Of a DNA stretch of 6,740 bases, positions 1 through 5,452 are shown piece by piece; position 1 is the first letter of the stretch; each line of letters begins with the position of its first letter. The notes under the pieces were generated by a model. It ran no database searches. It saw only the letters and a program-made list of their open reading frames with translations, and had not been told where the DNA came from. A program made the position numbers and the translations under genes. The stretch comes from RPQJ01 sp035691185 (GTDB taxonomy: Bacteria; Pseudomonadota; Gammaproteobacteria; Steroidobacterales; Steroidobacteraceae): the NCBI GenBank assembly GCA_035691185.1, contig DASSJN010000191.1, forward strand, positions 1 through 6,740, written 5' to 3'.

Positions 1-462
1 GGGACCCTGGGCGAGCGCGAAGACCAGGGCACAGGCGGCCAGTGCGCCGGCCGCGGCGGCCACGTCCACGCTGACGGCGGAGAACCCCAGCATCAGCGCG
101 AGCAGCGCTGCGACCGACGCGCCGCCCGACACGCCGAGCACGTAGGGGTCGGCCAGGGGATTGCGAAGCAGCACCTGGAGCAGCGCGCCGGCCAACCCGA
201 GCAGGCCTCCCACGGCCAAGGCGGTCAGCGCCCGCGGCAGGCGCAGGTCGAGGACCACGTCCCGCGCGAGCGACGGCTCGCGACTCGAAAGTGCGTGCCA
301 GACGGCCGCCGGACCGAAGTCCGTGGTGCCGAGCACCAGCGACAACGCCAGCAGCCCGACCGTCGCGGCGACGAGCCCTGCGAACACCGGAACGATGGGA
401 AGTCTCTGCAAGCGGCCCCCGCGGTTGCGCGAAAGGGTAGGGAAGCGGGCCGTCCCCGACAA
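1..462 (-). CDS. BtuC/FecCD-family ABC transporter permease, N-terminal part (runs off left edge)
   Basis: Inner-membrane permease subunit of a type II ABC importer that takes up vitamin B12, haem or ferric siderophores, working with a periplasmic binding protein and an ATPase. The visible 154 residues hold a basic N-terminus, a first membrane helix (about residues 23-45), the family signature LRLPRALTALAVGGLLGLAG (about residues 73-92), and the downstream NPLADPYVLGVSGGAS stretch (about 101-116), followed by hydrophobic helices. Full members are about 330 residues, so more than half lies left of the window. I chose TTG at 462 because a GGAGG lies 7 bases upstream (470-474); an in-frame TAA at 487-489 limits any further extension. 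TTG at 411 (137 residues visible, GGGGG at 416-420) is the alternative and begins closer to the first helix. The gene is divergent from rppH. The substrate cannot be told from this fragment; cobalamin or iron chelates are both possible. Confidence 0.88.
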   Translation of the reverse strand, partial: MSGTARFPTLSRNRGGRLQRLPIVPVFAGLVAATVGLLALSLVLGTTDFGPAAVWHALSSREPSLARDVVLDLRLPRALTALAVGGLLGLAGALLQVLLRNPLADPYVLGVSGGASVAALLALMLGFSAVSVDVAAAAGALAACALVFALAQGP

Positions 463-463
463 G

Positions 464-478
464 CCGGAGCCTCCGGCG
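464..478 (-). promoter_or_regulatory. Inverted repeat covering the permease Shine-Dalgarno sequence
   Basis: Read on the minus strand, GCCGGAGGCTCCGGC is a perfect inverted repeat about its central G and can form a 6-bp all-strong stem with a 3-base loop. It contains the GGAGG Shine-Dalgarno candidate (470-474) and ends one base before the TTG at 462. If the transcript starts upstream, the stem could hide the ribosome site. Seen directly: the symmetry and its position. Inferred: any regulatory role. If the gene really starts at 411, the hairpin is merely in the leader. Confidence 0.45.
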
Positions 479-542
479 CGCGGGTGTTACGCCCGTGCCC
501 CCGATGTGAAAAAATCAAGCGAGTCGAGGATTTACACGAGCC

Positions 543-1208
543 GTGTCCGACTACATCGACAACCAGGGATTTCGCGCCAACGTCGGCATCGTCCTGATGC
601 GCGACGGCGGCGAGCTGTTCCTCGGCGGTCGACGTGACGGGCGCGGCTGGCAGTTCCCGCAGGGGGGCGTGCGGCGCCACGAGCATCCGGAAGAGGCGCT
701 GTTCCGCGAACTGCACGAAGAGGTCGGGCTCGGACCGGAGGATGTCGAACTGCTCGCGAGCACGAGTCGCTGGTTGCGCTACCGGCTGCCGCGACAGTAC
801 GTGCGACGCCGCGGCAGCCCGCTCTGCATCGGCCAGAAGCAACGCTGGTTCCTGCTGCGCATGCTGGCCGACGAATCGCGCCTCAACTTCCAGGCCACCG
901 CCGAGCCGGAATTCGACTCGGGCCGCTGGGTCGACTACTGGTCGCCGGTCCGCGAGGTCATCTATTTCAAGCGCGCCGTCTATGCGCGGGCGCTGCAGGA
1001 ACTCGGCGAGCGCGCCTTCAAGGAGGGTCCGCCGCCCCGCCCGGACTGGTGGAGCGAGGACCTGTTGCGGGTACAGGGGCCGTTTCTGCCCCGACGTCGC
1101 CGACGCGGTGGGTCGCGGCCGGTCGCGAACGCAGAGCGCGGGCCCGGCGCGACTGCCGAAGGCGCTGCGCCTGCCGAACCACCGCCGCAATCCGGGTCCG
1201 ACGAGTGA
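543..1208 (+). CDS. rppH: RNA pyrophosphohydrolase RppH (Nudix hydrolase)
   Basis: Removes pyrophosphate from the 5' triphosphate end of mRNAs, producing 5'-monophosphate RNA that RNase E attacks more readily; cytoplasmic. The 221-residue product aligns from memory with E. coli RppH across its core: GFRANVGIVL near the start, WQFPQGG (36-42), a complete Nudix box GX5EX7REUXEEXGU at 41-63 with the metal-binding RELHEEVG core, LASTSRWLRYRLP, CIGQKQRWFLL and EFDSGRWVDYWSPVREV. The GTG start puts the N-terminus at the same point as E. coli; no in-frame ATG competes. A GAGGA lies at 526-530, 12 bases upstream, rather far. E. coli RppH is about 176 residues; here a C-terminal tail from about 165 onward carries five consecutive arginines (184-188) and then a Gly/Ala/Pro-rich stretch. 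The stop overlaps the next gene's start. No clear promoter is visible in the 80-base gap upstream, which does hold an A-run (509-514). Confidence 0.95.
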   Translation: MSDYIDNQGFRANVGIVLMRDGGELFLGGRRDGRGWQFPQGGVRRHEHPEEALFRELHEEVGLGPEDVELLASTSRWLRYRLPRQYVRRRGSPLCIGQKQRWFLLRMLADESRLNFQATAEPEFDSGRWVDYWSPVREVIYFKRAVYARALQELGERAFKEGPPPRPDWWSEDLLRVQGPFLPRRRRRGGSRPVANAERGPGATAEGAAPAEPPPQSGSDE

Positions 1209-1954
1209 CACAGGCGCCTGCGGTCCGGTCGCGCCTTTCCTGGCCCGTCCTGATCGCCGCCGCTGCGCTGGCGCTCGCTGCGCTGACCGCGTGGATCGGG
1301 TATGGCGAGGGCCAGCGCAGCGCGGGGCACGACGCGCCCGAGGAGGCGCAGCGTCGCGCGGTGCTCGAAGAGCAGGCCGGGCGGCTCGAAACCGAGAACC
1401 GGCGCCTGCATGCACGCGTCGCCGAACTCGAGATGGCGCGACGGCTGGATCGCGACGCCTATGGCGAGATCGAGCGCACGCTCGGCGACCTGCAGTCGCA
1501 GCTGGCGCGGCAGAGCGACGACCTGGCCTTCTACCGCAGCATCGTCTCGCCGGCCGACGGCATCCAGGGCCTGCGCATCCAGCGCTTCGATGTCCGTCCC
1601 GGCGCGCAGGCCCGCGAATACGTGCTCGTGTTGACGCTCGTGCAGGCCATGCGTCACGAGAGCATCGTCTCGGGGCTGGCCGAGATCACGATCGCCGGCC
1701 TGCAGGGCAATGCGCCCGCGCGCCACACCGTCGGCGAACTGCTCGGTCGGCCACGCGCCCAGCTGCCGTTTTCGTTCCGGTACTTCCAGACCCTGGAGCA
1801 GGCCGTGACGCTGCCGGAGGGCTTCGACCCCTACGAGACCGACGTTCGCCTGCAGTCCAGCAAGCTGCGCGGCCCGGTGCAGCAGGCGTTTCCGTGGAAG
1901 GTCCAGGGCGAACCGAGCCGGCAGGCTTCCAGCCGGCGAGGCGCGGGTTCCTGA
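1205..1954 (+). CDS. Membrane-anchored coiled-coil protein, DUF6776-type, function unknown
   Basis: The predicted product has 249 residues. A short basic N-terminus is followed by one membrane segment (about residues 13-33, Ala/Leu-rich), a charged coiled coil (about 46-110, with hydrophobic positions spaced as in heptads around L54, L61, L68, L75, then L93, L100, L107), and a mixed C-terminal domain beginning at FYRSIVSP (109-116). This layout, and especially that motif, fits the uncharacterised gammaproteobacterial DUF6776 family, which I recall lying near erpA in xanthomonads and pseudomonads. Orientation is probably N-in with the coiled coil and C-terminal domain in the periplasm (inference from the basic N-terminus). 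The GTG at 1205 is preferred because it gives a 4-base GTGA overlap with the rppH stop, typical of translational coupling; an ATG at 1049 in the same frame would put a long Arg-rich segment deep inside rppH. The last residues are Ser/Arg-rich and look disordered. Confidence 0.82.
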   Translation: MTQAPAVRSRLSWPVLIAAAALALAALTAWIGYGEGQRSAGHDAPEEAQRRAVLEEQAGRLETENRRLHARVAELEMARRLDRDAYGEIERTLGDLQSQLARQSDDLAFYRSIVSPADGIQGLRIQRFDVRPGAQAREYVLVLTLVQAMRHESIVSGLAEITIAGLQGNAPARHTVGELLGRPRAQLPFSFRYFQTLEQAVTLPEGFDPYETDVRLQSSKLRGPVQQAFPWKVQGEPSRQASSRRGAGS

Positions 1955-1995
1955 GGCCGGCCGGTGGGCCGCTATGAGCAGGCGGCCTTGAAAGT

Positions 1996-2001
1996 TAGAA
2001 T
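1996..2001 (+). promoter_or_regulatory. Possible -10 element of an erpA promoter
   Basis: TAGAAT matches the sigma-70 -10 consensus at five of six positions and lies in a small AT-richer patch (about 1990-2003) of an otherwise GC-rich gap. No good -35 is found 15-18 bases upstream; TATGAG at 1973-1978 is the best placed and is poor. It would start transcription near 2007-2009 and give a leader of about 40 bases. I see no recognisable IscR site, although erpA is IscR-controlled in E. coli. Confidence 0.35.
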
Positions 2002-2006
2002 GTGTC

Positions 2007-2021
2007 TCCCCACCTCGGGGA
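2007..2021 (+). other. Small hairpin in the erpA leader
   Basis: TCCCC (2007-2011) and GGGGA (2017-2021) are complementary around a 5-base loop. If the -10 at 1996 is used, this stem would sit at the very 5' end of the erpA message, ahead of the ribosome site GGAG (2037-2040). There is no T-run, so it is not an intrinsic terminator for the upstream gene. Role unknown; a five-base stem could be chance. Confidence 0.35.
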
Positions 2022-2036
2022 TCGACCGCCGCCCAC

Positions 2037-2040
2037 GGAG
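2037..2040 (+). promoter_or_regulatory. erpA ribosome binding site (decides the start)
   Basis: GGAG lies 6 bases before the ATG at 2047. This supports that start over the in-frame ATG at 2002, which has no such sequence and would add 15 residues not found in the ErpA family. Confidence 0.7.
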
Positions 2041-2046
2041 CCGTAC

Positions 2047-2412
2047 ATGACCGTAGCCACTGCCCACGACGTCCCGGCTGAAGCGCCGCTGCTGGTCTTC
2101 ACCGACTCGGCGGCCCGCAAGGTCGGCGAACTCATCCGCGAGGAAGGCAACCCGAACCTGCGGTTGCGCGTCTTCGTCTCGGGCGGCGGCTGCTCGGGGT
2201 TCCAGTACGGCTTCACGTTCGACGAGAACGAGGAAGAGGGCGACACCTGCGTCGAGAACCAGGGCGTCCGGCTGGTCATCGACCCGATGAGTTTCCAGTA
2301 CCTGAGCGGCGCCGAGATCGACTACCGCGAAGACCTGGACGGCGCCCAGTTCGTGATCCGCAATCCGAACGCCCAGACGACCTGCGGCTGCGGGTCTTCG
2401 TTCTCCGCCTAG
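2047..2412 (+). CDS. erpA: Iron-sulfur cluster insertion protein ErpA
   Basis: A-type carrier that receives Fe-S clusters from the Isc or Suf machinery and delivers them to apo-proteins, including the isoprenoid enzymes IspG and IspH; cytoplasmic. The 121-residue product matches E. coli ErpA (114 residues) nearly throughout: FTDSAARKVGELI, NPNLRLRVFVSGGGCSGFQY, IDPMSFQYL, and the terminal NAQTTCGCGSSFS. The three cluster-binding cysteines are present at 49, 113 and 115. The N-terminus is a few residues longer than in E. coli and variable, as is normal. The gene follows the DUF6776 gene after 92 bases and precedes ppx by 15 bases in the same frame, so it probably leads an erpA-ppx transcript. 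Placement upstream of the M23 peptidase and tyrS is part of a conserved gammaproteobacterial block. Confidence 0.97.
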   Translation: MTVATAHDVPAEAPLLVFTDSAARKVGELIREEGNPNLRLRVFVSGGGCSGFQYGFTFDENEEEGDTCVENQGVRLVIDPMSFQYLSGAEIDYREDLDGAQFVIRNPNAQTTCGCGSSFSA

Positions 2413-2427
2413 CCGCGAGCCGCGTCC

Positions 2428-3924
2428 TTGGCTGACCGGGTTCCCGACGTCCTCGCGGCCGTCGACCTCGGTTCCAACAGCTTCCACATGATCGTGGCCC
2501 GTCACGCGCACGGGCAGCTCGTCATCGTCGATCGTCTGCGCGAGTCGGTCCGCCTCGCCGCCGGGCTCGACGAGCAGGGCCACCTGAGCCGGGAGTCAAT
2601 GCAGCGGGCCCTGCAGTGCCTCGAGCGCTTCGGCCAGCGGCTGCGCGACATGCGCGCCGAGGGCGTGAGGGCGGTCGGTACCAACACCCTGCGCAAGGCC
2701 CGGCGGCGCGGTGCGTTCATGGACCGCGCCCGCGAGGCGCTCGGGCATCCGATCGAAATCATCTCCGGCGTCGAGGAAGCGCGCCTGATCTACCTCGGCG
2801 TCGCGCACACCACGCCGCAGGAAAGCGGGCACCGGCTGGTCGTCGATGTCGGCGGCGGCAGCACCGAACTGATCGTGGGCGAGGCGCTCGCCGCGAAGCG
2901 GCTCGAGAGCCTGTACATGGGGTGCGTGAGCCTGAGCGCACGGTACTTTCCCGACGGCGAGATCACCGAGAAGCGCATGCGCAAGGCCCGCACCGCGGCG
3001 CAGCTCGAGCTCGAGCCGGTGGCCGCGAGGTTCAAGCGCGCCGAATGGGACGTCGCGTACGGCTCGTCGGGCACGCTGCGCGCGATCGGCGACGTGCTGA
3101 AGGCGCGCGATCCGGCGAAGACGCACGTCGACCGCGAGGGCCTCGAGTGGCTGCTGCAGGAGACGCTGCGGGCGGGGCATACGTCGCGGATCCGGCTCCC
3201 CGGGTTGACGGCCGAACGCCAGGACGTGCTGCCCGGCGGCCTGGCCATCGTGCTCGAGACCTTCGATCGGCTCGGCATCGAACAGATGCGCATCGCCGAG
3301 GGCGCGCTGCGCGAAGGCCTGCTGTACGACCTGCTCGGGCGCCTGACCGACGAGGATGCGCGCGCGCGCAGCGTGCGCGCCATGGAAGCGCGCTTTCACG
3401 TCGAGTCGGCGCAGGCGGACCGCGTCGAGGCCACCGCGCTGGATTTCCTGCGCCAGGTGCGCGCCGACTGGCACCTGGACGACCCGCTCGCCGACCCGAT
3501 CCTCGGCTGGGCCGCGCGCCTGCACGAGATCGGCCTCGACATCTCGCACTCGCACCACCACAGGCACGGCGCGTACCTGCTGCAGCACGCCGACATGCCG
3601 GGGTTCCCGCACCAGGAGCAGCAGTTGCTCGCGGCGATCGTCGGCGGCCATCGGCGCAAGCTGCAGCTCGCGACGCTCGACGAGCTTATGCCGCCGTGGC
3701 ACACCAGGGCGCTGTATCTGGTCGTGCTGCTGCGTCTAGCGGTGCTGCTGCACCGCGGCCGGGGGCCGCGTTCGCTGCCCGACATCCGGCTCGTGGCGAA
3801 AGGACGCAGTGCCGAGCTCTGCTTCCCGCGCGGGTGGCTCGCCGATCACCCGCTCACGGCGATCGACCTCGAGCAGGAAGCGCAATACCTGCAGGCGGTG
3901 GGGTTCAGGCTGCGGGTCGCGTAA
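2428..3924 (+). CDS. ppx: Exopolyphosphatase (Ppx/GppA family)
   Basis: Processively hydrolyses terminal phosphates from inorganic polyphosphate; relatives also convert pppGpp to ppGpp; cytoplasmic or membrane-associated. The 498-residue product aligns from memory with E. coli Ppx (513) end to end. The ASKHA-type phosphatase core covers about 1-305: phosphate-1 loop AAVDLGSNSFH (10-20), IEIISGVEEARL with the catalytic glutamate (about 116-117), and phosphate-2 loop VDVGGGSTEL (139-148). The C-terminal helical HD-like domain (about 310-498) has LHEIGLDISHSHHHRHGAYL with H366, H374, H376-378 and H380. GppA is shorter in this region, so Ppx is preferred, but pppGpp hydrolysis cannot be excluded. 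The TTG at 2428 is forced: the TAG of erpA is in the same frame, only five codons separate them, and no other start codon precedes the DLGSN motif. The Shine-Dalgarno is weak, so coupling to erpA is likely. No ppk gene is in view. Confidence 0.94.
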   Translation: MADRVPDVLAAVDLGSNSFHMIVARHAHGQLVIVDRLRESVRLAAGLDEQGHLSRESMQRALQCLERFGQRLRDMRAEGVRAVGTNTLRKARRRGAFMDRAREALGHPIEIISGVEEARLIYLGVAHTTPQESGHRLVVDVGGGSTELIVGEALAAKRLESLYMGCVSLSARYFPDGEITEKRMRKARTAAQLELEPVAARFKRAEWDVAYGSSGTLRAIGDVLKARDPAKTHVDREGLEWLLQETLRAGHTSRIRLPGLTAERQDVLPGGLAIVLETFDRLGIEQMRIAEGALREGLLYDLLGRLTDEDARARSVRAMEARFHVESAQADRVEATALDFLRQVRADWHLDDPLADPILGWAARLHEIGLDISHSHHHRHGAYLLQHADMPGFPHQEQQLLAAIVGGHRRKLQLATLDELMPPWHTRALYLVVLLRLAVLLHRGRGPRSLPDIRLVAKGRSAELCFPRGWLADHPLTAIDLEQEAQYLQAVGFRLRVA

Positions 3925-3928
3925 CCGG

Positions 3929-3949
3929 AGTGTCCAGTGTCCAGTGTCT
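3929..3949 (+). repeat. Left heptad array, three units of AGTGTCY
   Basis: Units at 3929-3935 and 3936-3942 are AGTGTCC; the unit at 3943-3949 is AGTGTCT and continues into AG, giving a 9-base match to the right array. The seventh base distinguishes outer from inner units. Confidence 0.9.
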
Positions 3950-4004
3950 AGCGGTTTGTCGGAAGCCGACGTCGTCGGTGCGCGACGCCGCCGCCGTTCC
4001 GACC

Positions 4005-4032
4005 AGACACTAGACACTAAACACTAGACACT
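4005..4032 (-). repeat. Right heptad array, four inverted units of AGTGTCT
   Basis: On the plus strand, the units are AGACACT (4005-4011), AGACACT (4012-4018), AAACACT (4019-4025) and AGACACT (4026-4032). Read on the minus strand, they are AGTGTCT with one AGTGTTT variant. The array ends 3 bases before the stop codon of the peptidase gene, which reads leftward. Confidence 0.9.
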
Positions 4033-4035
4033 TCC

Positions 4036-5385
4036 TCAGCGGCTGGCGAGCCGCTGCAGCGCCTTGCCGCTGGTCAGGTCGAGCCGCGCGAACATCGTCG
4101 TGCTCTGGGTATGGAATTCGGCCATGTACTTCTGCGGGATCTCGGTGCGCGGCATCGGGATCGTCGCCGGGTTCTTGTGCGCGCCCTTGACGCGATATTC
4201 GTAGTGCAGGTGCGGGCCGGTGGCCGTGCCGGTCATGCCGACGTAGCCGATGATGTCGCCCTGCTTGATCCGGCGCCCGGCGCGGGCGCTCTTGCCGAAG
4301 CGCGACATGTGGCCGTAGACCGTGCTGATGCCCTTGCCGTGGTCGATCATCACGACGTTGCCGTAACCGCCCTTGCGGCCGGCGAACTGGATGCGGCCCT
4401 CGCCGGCGGCCCAGATCGGCGTGCCCGTGGGCGCCGCGTAGTCGACGCCCTTGTGCGCACGCACGACGCCGCTGACCGGGTGCTTGCGGCGCGGGTTGAA
4501 GACGGAGCTGATGCGCGTGAAGTCGAGCGGCGCACGCAGGAACGCCTTGCGCATGCCGCGGCCGTCGGGCGTGAAGTACCCCTCGACCGCACCGTCCTGC
4601 GACTGGAACCACACGGCGCGGTGCACCTTGCCCTGGTTCACGAACTCGGCGGCGAGCACGCGTCCGTCGTTGACGTACCCGCCGTCCTGGTACTTCTGCT
4701 CGTACAGCACGCTGAATTCGTCGCCCTCGCGGATGTCGAGCGCGAAGTCGATGTCCCAGCCGAACATCTGGTTGGCCAGCGTCATGATCGTCTCGGGCGA
4801 CATGCCCGCGTCCTGGCCGGCGGCGAACAGCGACGACGTGATCTGCGCACGACGACCGACGAGCTCGGTCTCGAGCGGGTTCTCGATGTAGTTGACCGCG
4901 AAGCCGTCCTCCGAGCGCGCGACCTGCAGCGTCAGCGTATTGCTGATCTGGCGGTTGAGCGACTGCAGGGCGCCGTCGATGTGCGTGAACGTGATGGTGT
5001 CGCCCGGTCGCACGATGTCGAGGGCGCGACGCACTTCGGGGCGCGCGCGCAATTCGGCGAGCGCCGCGAGGTCGATGCCGACCGACCGGAAGATGCGGTC
5101 GAGCGTGTCGTTGCGCTGCACCGTGTACTCGACGCTGTCCGGCGAGGGCGCCGGCCGCTCGGCCGGCGCAATCGTACCGACGGACTGGGCGGCGACGAGC
5201 GGCGTCAGGTCCAGCGATTGCGGCGCCTCCTGGCTCGGCCAGGCGGCGATGGCGAGCACGCCGACGATGGCGGCGACCAGCGGCAGGCTGGTCCCGGCCA
5301 GCCTGCGACGCAGGCTCGGTCGCGCGGCAAGGGCCTCGGAGGCGCCCCGCTCGTGGGCGGGTGCGGAATAATCAGCTGGCTGCAA
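4036..5385 (-). CDS. M23-family murein endopeptidase, MepM-like, membrane-anchored
   Basis: Zinc metallopeptidase expected to cut peptide crosslinks in periplasmic peptidoglycan so new strands can be inserted. Counting from the TTG at 5385 (449 residues): an Arg-containing N-terminus, a signal anchor (about 33-50), an OapA/LysM-type segment beginning EYTVQRNDTLDRIF (about 86-131), a middle domain as in MepM/Csd3 (about 150-285, with ENPLETELVGRRAQI), and the M23 domain (about 307-405). Zinc ligands are visible: HKGVD (H311, D315) and HLH (H392, H394), plus the conserved YGHMS histidine (H359). The architecture and length match E. coli MepM (440) and P. aeruginosa PA0667. The frame stays open to a TTG at 5442, but that TTG overlaps a likely -35 element, while the TTG at 5385 has GGGGG 6 bases upstream. 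The gene is divergent from tyrS and convergent with ppx. Confidence 0.93.
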   Translation of the reverse strand: MQPADYSAPAHERGASEALAARPSLRRRLAGTSLPLVAAIVGVLAIAAWPSQEAPQSLDLTPLVAAQSVGTIAPAERPAPSPDSVEYTVQRNDTLDRIFRSVGIDLAALAELRARPEVRRALDIVRPGDTITFTHIDGALQSLNRQISNTLTLQVARSEDGFAVNYIENPLETELVGRRAQITSSLFAAGQDAGMSPETIMTLANQMFGWDIDFALDIREGDEFSVLYEQKYQDGGYVNDGRVLAAEFVNQGKVHRAVWFQSQDGAVEGYFTPDGRGMRKAFLRAPLDFTRISSVFNPRRKHPVSGVVRAHKGVDYAAPTGTPIWAAGEGRIQFAGRKGGYGNVVMIDHGKGISTVYGHMSRFGKSARAGRRIKQGDIIGYVGMTGTATGPHLHYEYRVKGAHKNPATIPMPRTEIPQKYMAEFHTQSTTMFARLDLTSGKALQRLASR

Positions 5386-5391
5386 GGGACA

Positions 5392-5396
5392 CCCCC
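5392..5396 (-). promoter_or_regulatory. Ribosome binding site of the M23 peptidase gene (decides the start)
   Basis: On the minus strand, GGGGG followed by TG lies 6 bases before the TTG at 5385. The alternative TTG at 5442 has no purine-rich sequence at the right distance. Confidence 0.5.
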
Positions 5397-5413
5397 GGCA
5401 AAGGATGACGCGT

Positions 5414-5442
5414 AAAGTAGTTGCGCAAATGCGACGAGTCAA
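5414..5442 (-). promoter_or_regulatory. Likely sigma-70 promoter of the M23 peptidase gene
   Basis: On the minus strand, TTGACT (5442-5437; five of six consensus positions) is followed after exactly 17 bases by TACTTT (5419-5414; three of six). A start near 5407 would leave a leader of about 22 bases with the GGGGG site before the TTG at 5385. The strong -35 and ideal spacing outweigh the poor -10. This makes the longer open frame, which begins on the -35 itself, unlikely to be translated. Confidence 0.5.
5421..5428. promoter_or_regulatory. 8-base palindrome in the spacer of the peptidase promoter
   Basis: TTGCGCAA is a perfect palindrome lying between the proposed -35 and -10 of the leftward promoter, a position where a repressor could act. 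It does not extend further and may be chance. No regulator is assigned. Confidence 0.25.
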
Positions 5443-5452
5443 CCGTCAAATG

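Larger units (their letters stand above)
3929..4032. repeat. Palindromic element with inverted heptad arrays between convergent genes
   Basis: Three tandem heptads AGTGTCY (3929-3949) face four tandem heptads of the opposite orientation (4005-4032, AGACACT with one AAACACT). AGTGTCTAG (3943-3951) is perfectly complementary to CTAGACACT (4010-4018, and again 4024-4032). Nested inside are GTCGGAA (3958-3964) with TTCCGAC (3997-4003), and innermost CCGAC (3966-3970) with GTCGG (3974-3978). The element begins 4 bases after the ppx stop and ends 3 bases before the peptidase stop, so it makes up essentially the whole gap. As RNA from either strand it can fold into a long imperfect hairpin, which could end or protect the 3' ends of both messages. 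No T-run follows on either strand, so a classical intrinsic terminator is not supported. A REP- or MITE-like dispersed element is the alternative. Confidence 0.85.

Noticed and set aside
464..514. Rightward terminator formed by two adjacent hairpins (464-478 and 481-495)
   Set aside because: An A-run, not a T-run, follows on the plus strand, and on the minus strand the T-run comes before the hairpins; no gene ends here.
412..542. Cobalamin riboswitch ahead of the permease gene
   Set aside because: The gap is too short for the usual roughly 200-base element, and I find no B12-box consensus on the minus strand.
225..1415. Long leftward open frame of 396 codons across rppH
   Set aside because: Its product is Arg/Ala/Pro-rich without domains and lies antisense to the clear RppH Nudix box; long antisense frames are expected at this GC content.
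1955..1962. GGCCGGCC palindrome just after the DUF6776 stop
   Set aside because: An 8-base GC-only palindrome is expected often by chance in this composition and has no T-run.
634..1977. Rightward open frame of 447 codons over rppH and the DUF6776 gene
   Set aside because: Another frame of the same DNA, with Arg/Ser/Ala-rich sequence and no recognisable motif.
2002..2412. Longer ErpA starting at ATG 2002
   Set aside because: It would add 15 residues not found in the family, has no ribosome site and overlaps the likely promoter/leader.
2596..3702. Leftward open frame of 368 codons and rightward frame 2616-4013 over ppx
   Set aside because: Both overlap ppx, which has full-length family similarity and intact motifs; the others show only biased composition.
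3929..4032. CRISPR array
   Set aside because: The repeats are 7 bases, directly abutting, and inverted between the two sides; there are no 25-40 base repeats or spacers.
3929..4032. Classical Rho-independent terminator
   Set aside because: Hairpin potential is strong, but no T-run follows on either strand; kept as a repeat element with possible 3'-end role instead.
4111..5415. Rightward open frame of 434 codons over the M23 peptidase gene
   Set aside because: Antisense to a gene with intact zinc ligands and full domain architecture.
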